Shown here: one piece after another, positions 22,397 through 34,410 of the stretch
Position numbering within the stretch: position 1 is the first letter of the stretch
How the letters are laid out: each line of letters begins with the position of its first letter
NCBI GenBank assembly: GCA_947044405.1
Contig: CAMRHE010000352.1
Span: forward strand, 248,001-312,000
Direction: 5' to 3'
DNA length: 64,000 nucleotides
Source of the DNA: Leptodactylus fallax
Taxonomy: Eukaryota; Chordata; Amphibia; Anura; Leptodactylidae
Program-made: the position numbers and the translations under genes
Notes under the pieces: model-generated
The model's database searches: none
The model's input: only the letters and a program-made list of their open reading frames with translations
Told to the model about the DNA's origin: nothing

Positions 22397-22972
22397 CAGC
22401 AGCTAGACATAGAGTAGAACCTGAACCAGCAGGTGGTGGCATACCAACAGCTGAGCTCTAGATACCCAGCCATACTCCCTGCTAGAAAAAAGCCCCAGGA
22501 GCTGGGACGTAACTGTACATTCTGGTGCATTAATGAAGCTCTCTTCAGGACGAACAGTTATGTCGTGGTGCGCCTAGGGGTTAACACTCTGTCACAATGT
22601 GTATTTGGTGAGCAAAGCAAAAAAAAACATTAAATAACAAGAGGGGTTTTTTTTTAGATTAGCATAGGCTAGACTGTATATTGTATGAACACAACAAAAA
22701 AAAAATGCTTAAATAGATTTTTTTTTAGATTAGCACAGACTGCAATACTAAATATATGTTCACAAAAAAACACTTAAATATGAATATTTTTTTTCAAACT
22801 AACACTCCATCGTACTGTGTATTTGATGAACAGATCAAAAAAAAACAAAACATTAACAGCCAAAAAAAAAAAAAAAACAATTAAGAAATGAATATTTTGG
22901 GTGAACAAAAAATTTTTTTTTTCAGACTTACGCAGGCAGATTCAGCGCTTTGCTGTTAGAACAGCAGTATGT
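22397..22972. repeat. A/T-rich degenerate tandem repeat
   Basis: From about 22,590 to 22,930 a unit of roughly 80 bp recurs about four times (A-run, TTAAATA, T-run, AGATTAGCACAGAC-like, TGTATATTGTATGAACA-like). The stretch 22,397-22,590 has nothing I recognise. Confidence 0.6.
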
Positions 22973-23340
22973 ATTTAACCCCTTCCCGCCATAAGAATGT
23001 TTCAATCTTTTCGTTTTTGACTCCCCGCCTTCCAAACACCATAACTTTTTTATTTTTTCCTTCACAGAGCTATATGAGGGCTTAATGTTTGCGGGACAAA
23101 TTGTTCTTTATGATGGTACCATTTATTATTCTGTACAATGTACAGAATAATTCTGAATGAGGTGGAATTGGAGAAAAAGTGCATTTGTGTGACTTTCTTA
23201 TGGGTTTCGTTTTTACAGTGTTCACTCTGCACCCAAAGTAACATGTCGACTGTATTCCATGTTTCGGTATGATTCCAGGGATACCAATTTTATATAGTTT
23301 TATTTACATTTTAACTTTTTGACTTTGATTACAAGAATGG
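22973..23340 (+). repeat. Dispersed repeat of CCCCTTCCCGCC type, copy 1
   Basis: It begins TTTAACCCCTTCCCGCC and contains ACTCCCCGCCTTCCAAACAC and TGTGTGACTTTCTTATGGG. Two further copies lie in the same orientation at 25,425-25,790 and 45,225-45,545. No coding capacity is seen. From experience this family is very abundant in frogs, probably as a non-autonomous DNA element. Confidence 0.75.
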
Positions 23341-23394
23341 AGAAGCTGCATTGCCAATGTCTGGAGAAAGTTCACAGCTACTTGGAGCACTTGG

Positions 23395-23570
23395 GTTCCC
23401 ATGTCATGACTTTGGAGCAATCTGCTACTACTTACTCAAATTGAACTGGATAGGGTACACCGTGTATGAGCCCTCACTTCCATGACAGTGAGGGCTCATA
23501 CACGGTGTACCCTATCCAGTTCAATTTGAGTAAGTAGTAGCAGATTGCTCCAAAGTCATGACATGGGAAC
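23395..23570. repeat. Perfect 84-bp inverted repeat (hairpin)
   Basis: The arms at 23,395-23,478 and 23,487-23,570 are exact reverse complements over 84 bases, separated by the 8-base loop TCCATGAC. The match stops sharply at both outer ends. I see no target duplication or coding content. The perfect pairing points to a very recent origin or to gene conversion between the arms. Confidence 0.97.
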
Positions 23571-23739
23571 TTTTTGCAGCGCCATCTATTGACTAGCTTT
23601 AGGTTTATATGTTGCTGGTCAATTTTATGGATTCGTGCTATATTCAATATTTGTGAAGTGATAGATTTATTATTTAACTTTCATCTAATAAAGATTTATA
23701 TATTTTAATATACCTTATTAGCATAGTGACACATCCCAT

Positions 23740-24955
23740 ATTTTCTATATTTATATATTTGGGTATTTACAATTTATTTTTTCAAATAGTATTTTTGGCT
23801 CACTTCCATGACCCTGCAAAATCTAGGGACATTGTGTGCCAAATCCATTATTATGTTCCCAAGGAGACCCTCATGAAGAAGGTCCAGATAGCTCTGCAAA
23901 CTCCTCTCATCCCAGACCTTGCAAATGCGGCGACTAATGTTCCCCCTCCTGGATAAAATCAAATAGACTGAGGCGACATATGTTTGGATATACCCCTTTC
24001 ATTTGCTATTTAAGAATCAGGGCCGCATCTTCCCAGGTCACTCACCTGCTGACCTCCCAGCCCTATTCAAATTCTTGGGAATACCCCCTTTGAAGTTCCG
24101 GACTGGATTCAAGCGACTTTCCTCCAAAGGTCCACCAACCAACTCAGACTACGCCCTCCAGGCCCTTTGCCTCCTCGTCCTCTCTGAGTTGGTCCACGAC
24201 ACCCAGCGATGCCAGAAAACTGACTGACAAATTCTGCTGCATGGTAGTAGTTAACCTAACTGGCTCTTTCCACCATGGATTTACACTGACTGTTTAGTTG
24301 AGTTTATCTGGAGATGCAGAAACTGCTTCACCTTCTTACAACATTTGAACTTTCTCCCCCCATAGGTTACTTTATTTGTTTGACTGAGGATCATGGACTC
24401 ACTAACCTTATGCGTGCATTACTACTTCCCCCATTAGGGCCTCCCTAGTGGCCATTAGTCTGGTACCTGGTCACAACACAACAATCGCTCCCTAGTTTTT
24501 TCCTCCTCCTTTTCTCCCTTATGCCTTACCTACCCCCCCCCCCCACCGTTCATCCAGCCGCCTCCCCTCCGTACCTTCCTTACCCCCCCAACTCCACCTC
24601 TTCCTTACTTACCTTGTACCCCCCCCCCACTCTCCACTTCCCCCCCACTTTCTCCCTCCCTTTTTTATCTCTCTCTCCTATTCTCTCTTTTTCTCTCCTC
24701 TGCTTTTCCTTGGATGCTCCGTCACAATGTAAGCTGATCTTCGTATTGTCTCCTACAACGTATTAAGTTTCCATACCACCAAGGCACTCAGTATACTCCA
24801 TTGGGTCAAGTCTACAGCTACCAATATGGTGGATTTGTCTACAGATGCCTAAAAGGCATTTGACAGCGTGGCTTGGTCTTTCCTGTCCAGTACGCTCATT
24901 CACGTGGGGTTGGGACCACACATAATGAATTGGATTCAGGTGTTATATTCCTCAC
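23740..24955 (+). pseudogene. L1/Tx1-type LINE relic with internal deletion
   Basis: Around 23,780-24,230 the frames show remains of an L1-type ORF1 RNA-binding domain (LAHFHDPAKSRDIVCQIHYY, LGIPPLKFRTGF). At about 24,738 an ORF2 endonuclease start can be read (LRIVSYNVLSFHTTKALSIL). Within about 60 bases it passes to reverse transcriptase sequence (MVDLSTDA*KAFDSVAWSFL), so most of endonuclease and part of RT are deleted. A nonsense codon replaces the Glu of the usual DAEKAFD. It stops at about 24,955, where another repeat begins. Confidence 0.75.
24500..24680 (+). repeat. Polypyrimidine / poly-C tract
   Basis: A C- and T-rich stretch lies inside the LINE relic, with runs of up to 12 C (about 24,533-24,545). 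It sits between ORF1 and ORF2 remains. The open frame across it is a composition effect. Confidence 0.85.
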
Positions 24956-25424
24956 CAGAGGCATAGCTAGGGGTTCAGCACAGGGGAGGCAAACACGTGC
25001 AAGAAGGCACCCAACTTAGTTCTACTGTTATTATCACTATATTGTGACTGTATAGTGGTAGATAGCAGCTCTACATAGGGCTCTGCAGATGATTTAGGTG
25101 AATACAGTGCAGTAACATTTAGTGACTTACTGGTGACGTCTCTGACTAATCTTCCACATTACCCGACTTTTCAATCTGGACCATAACCACTTCTTCGAGT
25201 CTCTGTAAAGTTTGCAGCAGAGACATCTTTGGCTCCTTACTTTTAAAGGCACCCGACCTACATTTTCCTCACCTGCACACCCATCCTGCTGCTACCCCCA
25301 ATTATAAAATATATAACCCCCCATAATGAATAATACTTCTAAGTGCATCTTTAAATTAATAACTTCCCTGTGTACTCCCTTTAAATAGTGCCCCTTATAA
25401 ATAATGCTCCTCGTGTTTCCTAAT
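24956..25424 (+). repeat. hAT-like dispersed repeat (CAGAGGCATAGCTAGGGG start)
   Basis: The sequence CAGAGGCATAGCTAGGGG at about 24,957 resembles the terminus of a common non-autonomous hAT family. The remainder has short AATAATACT/CCCCATAAT-type units and no coding content. The far end cannot be placed with certainty. Confidence 0.5.
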
Positions 25425-25960
25425 TAACCCCTTCCCACCGGTGACATTTCTCGATTTTCATTTTTGACTCCCCACCTTCCAAACCCCATAACTTTTTATT
25501 TTTCCATTCATACAGTAGAGCTACATGAGGGCATAATATTTGTGGGACTAATTTTTCTTCATGTTGCTACCATTTATTATTTTGTACAATGTACTGGGAA
25601 GCTGGAAAAAAAATTCAGAATGGGGTGGATTTGGAGAAAAAGTGCATTTGTGTGACTTTCTTACAGGCTTCATTTTTACAGTGTTAACTCTGCAGCCAAA
25701 ATGACATGTCACCTGTATTCTATGTTTCGGTACAATTCTAAGGATACCAAATTCATATACTTTTATTTACATTTTATCCCCTTAACAAAGATCTAAAACT
25801 TTGCAAAAAAATTTTTTTTTCTTAAAGTCGCCATATTCTGACACCCATAACTTGTTTATATTTCTGTTTACGGGGATGCATAAGGCGTCTTTTTTTGCGG
25901 AGCCAGGTGTACTTTTTAGATATACCATTTTGCGGCTTGCAATAGAAGTAAATGGCAGAT
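25425..25960 (+). repeat. Dispersed repeat of CCCCTTCCCGCC type, copy 2
   Basis: It begins TTAACCCCTTCCCACCGG and follows the same order as the copy at 22,973, continuing further into a segment with ACACCCATAACTTGTTTAT and TTTGCGGAGCCAGGTGTAC. No gene is present. Confidence 0.75.
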
Positions 25961-26261
25961 AATGGGACAGCTCCAGGTACCAGCTATCCCCGCCAGGGGG
26001 GAGTTAATGCCTACTATCAGTGCAGGCACCCTGGCTGCCCATGCATGTGCAATACAGTAGGTGGCTGGCACATGTCACAAATTGGAGGTGCCATCCACAA
26101 ATGACGTCCGGACCTGAAAGGAAACAAAGGTAAGTGTAATGGGGCTGTGGAGTTTGTGCCGGCCAGCACACGTCACAAAGAGTTTGTGCCGGCCGGCACC
26201 TCCAAAGAATGGGCGGAGGGGAATCCTATAGCGGGGAGCCATGTAGCACCGTATATTATGG

Positions 26262-26800
26262 ACTGCACATGTGCAATCCATATTATATTGTGCATGGGGC
26301 CACTTAGAGCATTATACTGTGCAGGAGCCACTGTGGAACATATTATACTGTGTGGGGGGCCACTGTGGAGCATTATATTGCATGGGGGCCATTGTGGAGC
26401 ATAATACCATGCAAGGGCCACTGTGGAGTATATTATACTGTGCAGGGGCCATTGTGGAGCATATAATACTGTGCAGGGGCCACTATGAAGCATATTATAC
26501 CAAGCAGGGACCACTGTGGAGCATATTATATTGTGCAGGGGCTACTTTGGAGCATTATACTGTGCAGGGACCAATGTGGAGCATTTTACTATGCAGGGGC
26601 CACTGTGGAGCATTATACTGTGCAGGGATACTGTGGAGAATATTATACTGTGCAGAGGCCACTGTGGAGAATATTATACTGTGCAGGGGCCTCTGTGGAG
26701 CATTATATTGTGCGGGAGCCACTTTGGATCATATTATACTGTGCAGGGGCCACTGTGGAGCATATTATACTGTGCAGGGACCAGTGTGGAACATATACTG
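26262..26800 (+). repeat. Second minisatellite (GTGCAGGGGCCACTGTGGAGC unit family)
   Basis: About 17 units of roughly 30 bp (ATTATACTGTGCAGGGGCCA + CTGTGGAGCAT) repeat in one orientation. The unit is related to that of the array at 4467-6017, but here no orientation switch is seen. Open frames of up to 195 codons result from the stop-free unit. A short duplication with GTTTGTGCCGGCC precedes it at about 26,150-26,200. Confidence 0.92.
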
Positions 26801-28004
26801 TTTATATATATCTTTACCAAATGCCAAAAAAAGCATGAAGAATTCATTGTTGTCCTGAAGCTTTCTCTATCTGACTGTAATGATGATATACGGAGGTGAT
26901 TACAATATTACAGCCAAAGGAGAAGGTTATTGAGTGAGTGAGAACTAGGAGTCTAAAGATGGCTGATGAGAGTGTAGTGGGTAGGCTCGGTTGAGACATG
27001 CTCATGAGACGGGTTCGATCAGCCTGGGTCCCTGCCCCGACTACCTTTTTGCCCTCCCTTCCAGTGTATTGATAAGCCTCCTTTCCTATGTTGACTTCTA
27101 TTGCACTGTTCTATTGAAAAGCCAATAAAAATCTACTGGCAAATTTGATGGCTTCCTCAAAGGATGTTCTTAGCCATATAAGAATGTTTGCAGCCATGAA
27201 CCCCACCTCCTTTAAACCAATTTATGCGTTAAAGTGGCACACTATCAAACAGTAAAATAACACTACTGAAAAAAAGCAAATGAACCATGCAGGGACAATA
27301 TGTTATTTTATCCAACTGTAATGCAGATGCAATATTTGTGCTGGCAAAACTCCCCAGTTTAATCTGTCCGGGAGATAACCAGGGGATTATTTGCTGCTAG
27401 ACACAGTGGAGCAGCTCATCCACTCTGAGGTCTCTGAGATAAAGGAAGCTGAAGCAACAGCTTGCTCTGGTGAAGATGGGGGTAGGAAGTGGTCCAGTGA
27501 GGAGGAACTGGAGAAGCTGGATAGCCAGCACCTGGTGCTGGAACTGGGCTTGTTGCAATTGGGGTGGTGTCAATACTAGCACCTGGCCTTGTTGCATTTG
27601 TGGACTCCACTGCAGCTCACAACAGTGACACAGTGGGCCATAAAAGTAATGTGCTGTCCTTAGCAATAATTGCTGCTTCATGTGGTAGCATGCACCTTCC
27701 TCCACAGTGACATATCTAAGGAACAGTTGATGAACCGCTAGATGACTGGGAGCATATAGCTGTTTCCTAGCCATACATTCTTTTTTAAATGCCTGACGTT
27801 GAAATGGAGGAAAAGCAGACAGTGATGGTAATGACAATAATAATGGCACTTCATAGAAATAAATGCAGAATTAGAGGTTTTATTGATCATGAAAATTGAT
27901 GGAATTATCCTTTAATGGAAACAGTAACACACCACGTAGGGGACTTTCTCAAGTGCAATTCAAGATGCTGGCAAACGGGATTCTTTATAAATATATATTT
28001 ATTT
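26801..28004. other. No recognisable gene
   Basis: I find no transposon protein motif or RNA gene here. A minus-strand open frame of 150 codons (27,397-27,849) is glutamine- and leucine-rich, lacks known domains and is probably chance. The segment near 26,890-27,000 resembles one at about 48,400-48,480 (GGTTATTGAGT, AACTAGGAG), so part of it is a dispersed repeat. Confidence 0.6.
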
Positions 28005-28006
28005 AT

Positions 28007-28045
<39 letters not shown>
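28005..28045. repeat. (TA)n microsatellite
   Basis: An uninterrupted AT alternation of about 30 bases sits directly beside a Tc1-like element. It offered many TA target sites. Confidence 0.97.
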
Positions 28046-28048
<3 letters not shown>

Positions 28049-29638
28049 TGCCTTGCAAAAGTATTCGGCCCCCTTGAACTTTTCAACCTTTTGCCACATT
28101 TCAGGCTTCAAACATAAGGATATAAAATTTTAATTTTTTGGTGAAGAATCAACAACAAGTGGGACACAATCGTGAAGTGGAACGAAATTTATTGGATATT
28201 TTAAACTTTTATTCGGCCCCCTTAAGTTAATACTTTGTAGAGCCACCTTTTGCTGCTATTATAGCTGCAAGTCGCTTGGGGTATGTCTCTATCAGTTTTA
28301 CACATCGAGAGACTGAAATTCTTGTCCATTCTTCCTTGGAAAACAGCTTGAGCTCAGTGAGGTTGGATGGAGAGCGTTTGTGAACAGCAGTTTTCAGCTC
28401 TTTTCACAGATTCTCGATTGGATTCAGGTCTGGACTTTGACTTGGCCATTCTAACACCTGGATACGTTTATTTGTGAACCATTCCATTGTAGATTTTGCT
28501 TTATGTTTGGGATCATTGTCTTGTTGGAAGATAAATCTCCGTCCCAGTCTCAGGTCTTTTGCAGACTCCAACAGGTTTTCTTCCAGAATGGTCCTGTATT
28601 TGGCTCCATCCATCTTCCCATCAATTTTAACCATCTTCCCTGTCCCTGCTGAAGAAAATCAGGCCCAAACCATGATGCTGCCACCACCATGTTTGACAGT
28701 GCGGAAGGTTTGTTCAGGGTGATGAGCTTTGTTGCTTTTACGCCAAACATATTGTTTTGCATTGTGGCCAAAAAGTTCGATTTTGGTTTCATCTGACCAG
28801 ATCAAATTCTTCCACATGTTTAGTGTGTCTCCCAGGTGGCTTGTGGCAAATTTTTAATGAGACTTTTTATGGATATCTTTGAGAAATGGCTTTCTTCTTG
28901 CCACTCTTCCATAAAGGCCAGATTTGTGCAGTGTACGACTGATTGTTGTCCTATGGATAGACTCTCCCACCTCAGCTGTAGATCTCTGCAGTTCATCCAG
29001 AGTGATCATGGGCCTCTTGGCTGCATCTCTGATCAGTCTTCTCCTTGTTTGAGATGAAAGTTTAGAGGGACGGCCGAGTCTTGGTAGATTTGCAGTGGTC
29101 TGATACTCCTTCCATTTCAATATGATCGCTTGCACAGTGCTCCTTGGGATGTTTAAAGTTTGGGAAATCTTTTTGTATCCAAATCCGGCTTTAAACTTCT
29201 CCACAACAGTATCACGGACCTGCCTGGTGTGTTCCTTGGTCTTCATGATGTTCTCTGCGCTTTAAACAGAACCGTGAGACTATCACAGAGCAGGTGCATT
29301 TATATGGAGACTTGATTACACACAGGTGGATTATATTTATCATCATCAGTCATTTTGGACAACAATGGATCATTCAGAGATCCTCACTGAACTTCTGGAG
29401 TGAGTTTGCTGCACTGAAAGTAAAGGGGCCGAATAATATTGCACGTCCCACTTTTCAGTTTTTTATTTTTTACAAAAGTTTAAAATAACCAATAAATTTC
29501 GTTCCACTTCACAATTGTGTCCCACTTGTTGTTGATTCTTCACCAAAAAATTAAAATTTTATATCTTTATGTTTGAAGCCTGAAATGTGGCAAAAGGTTG
29601 AAAAGTTCAAGGGGGCCGAATACTTTCGCAAGGCACTG
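28046..29638 (-). mobile_element. Tc1-like transposon (third family)
   Basis: Terminal inverted repeats begin CAGTGCCTTGCAAAAGTATT on the left. The right end is its inverse with one change. TA flanks both sides (28,044-28,045 and 29,639-29,640). Length is 1,593 bp and the transposase is on the minus strand. Confidence 0.96.
28227..29246 (-). pseudogene. Tc1-like transposase of the third family, broken
   Basis: On the minus strand an ATG at 29,246 begins a helix-turn-helix domain (FKAGFGYKKISQTLNIPRST) and a second one (TLDELQRSTAEVGESIHRTT). Frame changes near 28,850-28,790 and near 28,640 split the catalytic part. The latter part shows [17 protein letters not shown] and [10 protein letters not shown], the second Asp and the Glu, followed by a nonsense codon where W is usual. 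The frame ends at TAA 28,227-28,229. It is inactive as it stands. Confidence 0.92.
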
Positions 29639-29979
29639 TATCTTAGATCCCCTGTGTGCCTGTTAATAATTCATAAACATTAATGGTACTATAATACAGT
29701 TATGCAATGGAGATGTGTCCCATATTGCCATTTAGGCTTCAGGTATTCCTCTGTAAGTAGGGGAAATGCTGCACTCATATATTCTAAGAAAAGTACATGT
29801 GAGCCAATACACTATCTATGGGTAAGGAAATCTTTTCTGTTATAGGACATATAATTCTTGCCTGACCTTTTCCGAATGCAAACTTATTACCGAGAAACTC
29901 TATTTTTATTTCATATGCAAATGAGCTGTTGGGTGCACATGAAGTCCAAACCTACGAGGGCACATTTTTTTTTTAGTAG

Positions 29980-30310
29980 TCGCTATCTGACACTGTCACC
30001 TTAACAGAAAGTTTTACATGCCACATGGGCAATGATGGGTAGCAACAAAAAAAGGTCCAGCTACAGGTGTTCCATTGACCTTAGGCCACTGCTCTCACAG
30101 GTTATTGTGGTACACCAACACAGCAACACAGCAATGCAGGCTGCAATGGAGGCCTATCCTCTTCAGCAATGAGTCCCGCTTTTGTCTTGGATGCCATGAT
30201 AACTGGAGCTCAGTCTGCAGACCATGTGGGCAATGCAGTGTGGGTATATTTTTTCTACGGCGTTCACCAACGCTATTTTTTGATACTGCGGATACACATT
30301 GGAATACCTA
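29980..30310 (+). pseudogene. Short relic of another Tc1-like transposase
   Basis: The plus-strand segment QWRPILFSNESRFCLGCHDN (about 30,140-30,200) resembles the first catalytic block of Tc1 transposases (FSDESRF). The flanks decay quickly. No terminal repeats are seen, and family assignment is uncertain. Confidence 0.5.
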
Positions 30311-31829
30311 ACATTTTTGTTTATTTTATATTGTTTACATCATGCATTTTTTAAATTAAAAGGTGGGTTTTTGAACTTTTTATTATTTATTTATTTTTTA
30401 TACTTTATTTTTAACTTTTTAATTTTTTTTTTTTTTTTTTTTTTTTCCTGTCCCACAAGGGGACTTGAATAGAGGTGGACAAACCTCTGAAGATTTGTTT
30501 TGTCCCGGTTTGGATGAAGCAATCCTCCGGTTTGTTTCAGTCCAAACTTGTTCAGATAGAACTGAAAATGAAATTATTATACTATATATAATAGGTGTAT
30601 GCCCAGGGAAATTAAGATGAGTATATGAATATATATATATGAATATAATAATTTATTGCAACGCATGTCACGGCAGTTAAAAAAAAAAAAAACAATTTGT
30701 AATATTTGGGTCAAATCCAGTTAATTACGAACCGATTCAGGCATCTCTAGACTTGAACCAGGGATATGCTGATCCCCAGTGGATTGTACTGCAATGTGCA
30801 ATATATACCTATTAGTGCAAAAGCAAATTTCACACACAAAATTACAAAAATATGATTTATTTGAAGTACATACATTAATGTGCATACATGCAATGTACAA
30901 TAGGGAAAGGCAGTCAGGAGGCCGAGTAATGACCGTGGCAACCCCTCAGACCCCATGATCTCATTGCAGGGGATCCGAGGGGTGGAAGGATTATGGCATC
31001 TGAGGGGTTAAACTGCCAGAGCTGGAGTATATTCTGACTCGGGCGGCTAGTCCCGGGTCCCGGCTGTGTAATACAGCAGAGACCCCGAAGTCCTGCCGCA
31101 GGCACAGGTTCTGTGTCCATGACATGAAAGCGCTGTACTATATGTTCAGCATGACATAATAGTATGACACGGAGCAGAAAGAGGTTAACTTGGTTATGCT
31201 CTATTCATTTCAATGGGAATGCTGGAGATAGCCAAGTGCTGCACTATATCCAGCTCTCCCATTGGAATTAATGGCATGGGGGTATGTCTGCATTCACCAT
31301 TATATTCTCAATGGGAATAAAACACCTCCGTTCTCAGGATCTGTGGGGGTCTCAGCAATCTCAGCAATTTGTCCTCTATATTAAGGATAGATATATTTTG
31401 TGCCATAACCCCTTTGAAGAAGTCTCCAAGTAAAAAATGCTAAATGGCATGCATCATTTGCCACTGTGTGCGTGATCAATTTGATGTTTGCTTTTTTTAA
31501 GCCCGTCCACTTGTTCAAAAGTTATGGTGCCTGGAATGTTGTGTGTAAATTAACTCTTATTCTCCTGGTGGGTGGAATCCTTTTTGTTTTTCTCTTAGAT
31601 ACTAAAAGTTTCCAGCCTACTTAGTGAATAAGAGCCAATTTACATATAAACTTCTTGGGATCGTATCTTTTGACCAAATTGTTCAAATCATATATATGAA
31701 TATGTCAAAGAGAATGAAGGGTTGATTCACTTTCACATTCTCATGACTGATGTGGAACCCTCAGACATCAGATATTTATCCCCTCTCTTGTAAATTAAAG
31801 ATTAATGTCTTTAGTGGAAAAACCCCTTA
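30311..31829. other. A/T-rich sequence, no recognisable gene
   Basis: It contains a poly-T run (about 30,422-30,447), A-runs and sequence typical of dispersed frog repeats, with no protein motif or RNA gene I can support. Confidence 0.6.
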
Positions 31830-32049
31830 AGGCTAAAGCCCCACGTTGCGGAAATGCAGCTTTTTTGTTGCAGATTTTGCTGTGGTTTTTTGAGCCAAAG
31901 TCAGGAGTGGATTGAGCATAAGGTAGAAGTATAAGAGTTTCCTATATATTTCCCATTCCTTTTGTAGACTTTCTTGGCTTTGGCTCAAAAAACCACAACA
32001 AAATCAGCAACAAAAAAAGCCGTGTTTCCGCAACATGGGGCCTTAGCTT
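31830..32049. repeat. Foldback MITE (AAGGCTAAAGCCCCACGTTG)
   Basis: Arms of about 80-100 bp are imperfect inverted copies: GCCCCACGTTGCGGAAATGC at the left and its inverse near 32,020-32,046, with TTTTTTGAGCCAAAG / CTTTGGCTCAAAAAA inside. Related copies occur at 32,608-32,833 and about 50,660-51,300. Confidence 0.85.
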
Positions 32050-32106
32050 TCCCTTTGTCCGCTGTGTGTAGTCCGTGCTTTTAAATCACGGTTGTCTGGA
32101 ACCAGC

Positions 32107-32468
32107 CTTAGGCCTTATTCACACATTTCATGTACATATGGCACCCATAGTTTACACAAATGCCATACATATCCATTCATTTCAAGGTGTTTATTCAGAA
32201 AGCAGAGTGAAGCACGTCTGTTTTTTTCAGGCTGCTGATACATCACAGAAACATCACATCAATGAAAGTCTATGGGTTCATGAAAAAAACGGATGACATC
32301 TGTGTGTCATCCATTTTCGACAGACCAAGAGACATTCAAAATATAGAAATTGAAACAAAAAAAAATGTATCTGCTTTTCACAGACATGAAAACTGGAGCA
32401 AATGAGCGGGGTGTGGTGTTGTCCATGAAAAAGCACAAAGCTCACATGTCTACAATGTGAATAAGGCT
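32107..32468. repeat. Foldback MITE (TTAGGCCTTATTCACA)
   Basis: The left end TTAGGCCTTATTCACA is mirrored by ATGTGAATAAGGCTGA at the right. The interior is partly palindromic around the CTATGGGTTCATG region. There is no coding content. Confidence 0.75.
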
Positions 32469-32607
32469 GAGGATGGACATTGTGCAAAGCTGTGATTTTT
32501 ATTGCAGATTTTACAGAATTAAGAAATATAACAGAAGTATTTACACTTTCACTTCTGTTAAATCTACTTCCCAAAAAAACTCTCCTTTTCTGCAGCATGT
32601 GGCTTGA

Positions 32608-32833
32608 TCCTTAGACCGAAGCCACACTTTGAGGAAAAGCTGTGTTTTTTTTTCCAGATTTTGCTGTGTTTTTTTTTCCAGATTTTGCTGTCTTTTTTTG
32701 AGCCAAAGTTAGAGTGGCTTCAAAAGCAATGGGAAATATAAAGGATGCTCTTATACTTCTACCTTCTGCTAAATCTACTCCTGGCTTTGACTCAAAAAAC
32801 ACAGCTTTTGTGTAATGTGTGGCTTCAGCCTAA
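32608..32833. repeat. Foldback MITE, second copy of the GCCCCACGTTG-type family
   Basis: GACCGAAGCCACACTTTGAG at the left is mirrored by GTAATGTGTGGCTTCAGCC at the right. A CCAGATTTTGCTGTGTTTTT segment is tandemly repeated inside. There is no coding content. Confidence 0.8.
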
Positions 32834-34121
32834 AGGCCAGGGTCACATGGGCAGGAATCGGTAAGCCTCGGCAAACTCAATTGTGCTTCCTGCGGCTTAC
32901 AGACAAACGCACTGCTGAAATTCAATAGTTTGTTTGTTATGTGCAGCCCTAGCCTAAAAGAACAGAAGATGACTACTGAGCGCTGATGTCCCCTCCTCAA
33001 TAATCAATATTATTCACAGGTTTTAGATAATATAAGCCACTGTATGCATGACTATAAACTGGGATGATGTTAGGACGGGAGAAGAACACTTTTCCCCTCG
33101 ATCATTGAGAAAGAATCAGCAGCTGCAATACTTTGCCCTGGAGAATTCTCCAGGTGTAAAGAAAGGAAAGAAACAAAATACAGAGGTTTAGGGGTTTCTG
33201 ATTGCAGGTATCAGTGCGAGGTGTTTTATTAGTTTGTCTGATGCCTTTAAAATGAGTAGTGACACAGCATAAAACCTGCACTGCACATGGGAGAAACAAG
33301 ACGAGGCTTAATTGGGATCAGGCGTGCAAAAACCTGCGCCGCTTCACTTTGTTTTCCAGTGCGCAGCTGTTTATGCGTCCGCAAGGCTACCTGTAAATTA
33401 TGATTGAACTAATAAAGGTGAGGTGTCAACTTTATATCTTGTGCCAGGAGATACCATCTGCCAGCTCTGCTCATGTGCCAAAATTGTATCACTCCAGTAG
33501 ATTTACAGGAAATCAAAAGAAGCAACCCAACAACAATAGAAAAACATGGTATATGCCTTTATAAGTCAATGGGGTACTTTTATTAAGCTACTTGTGCCTT
33601 TTTTGGTGATAATTTCGCCTTTTTTAGGTCTGTAATGCCCAATACTTTATCTATTACACATATGCACATTTTATTCCAAATGGTGTGGTGCCCTTTTTGC
33701 TTTTTATCAAGGAAAGGGGACATGGCCTAAGTGGAAATCCTTTTCACACTGTATTTATGTATTTAACACTAAGAAAAATCTGCATCAGTGCACTGTGACA
33801 CCACTCCTTTAAAAGTTGTAAATCTTTGCACTGGACCCACTGATGTGTTAAAAAGGTACTGTGTGAAGGCCACTTCCTTTCTTGCCTTTGCTCCACCTAA
33901 TTCTTTGGAAGTGCAATGAGCGATTGAAAAAACAATAAAAAGCCCATTTTTGGTGAATAACTGGCATATGGCAAAAATTGCACCTTTTTTCTCACAGTTT
34001 TTATGTCATGTCATCATATCCTGTATTGATCTTGATTTGCAGGGAAGTGACTTAGCAAAAATGAGTGTGATTTAGCAGAAAGAGACATGATTTAAGATGC
34101 TACATTTTAATACAATAAGGC
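32834..34121. other. No recognisable gene
   Basis: I see no transposon protein, RNA gene or clear inverted repeat in this stretch; it looks like ordinary decayed intergenic DNA. Confidence 0.6.
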
Positions 34122-34410
34122 TAGGTTCACACCTGCGCCTGTACTCTGCTGGGAAATTCATTGTAGAGCAAGGAGAGATTACCACTCCGAAAAAAAGAGG
34201 TGTTAGATCCACGCTTACCAGGAAAAGGAAACTTTTATTGAACTCAATTCACATAACACATTTCGGGGATTCACATTCCCCTTTATCAAGTGTATATATG
34301 AGACTAGACATAAGAAAAAACAGTACTTAATACAATGTATAGTTTGAGCTCACCCACAAGATAAGGGGGGAGCTCAATCAAACAACCAATAAAGACATAA
34401 AACATTAGCT

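Noticed and set aside
24521..24766. Proline-rich 81-codon frame
   Set aside because: It is the translation of a polypyrimidine tract.
26271..26899. Open frames of 117-195 codons on the plus strand
   Set aside because: They lie in the second minisatellite and have the same cause; no protein domain is visible.
27397..27849. 150-codon minus-strand frame as a host exon
   Set aside because: No domain, no good splice sites, biased composition; chance is more likely.
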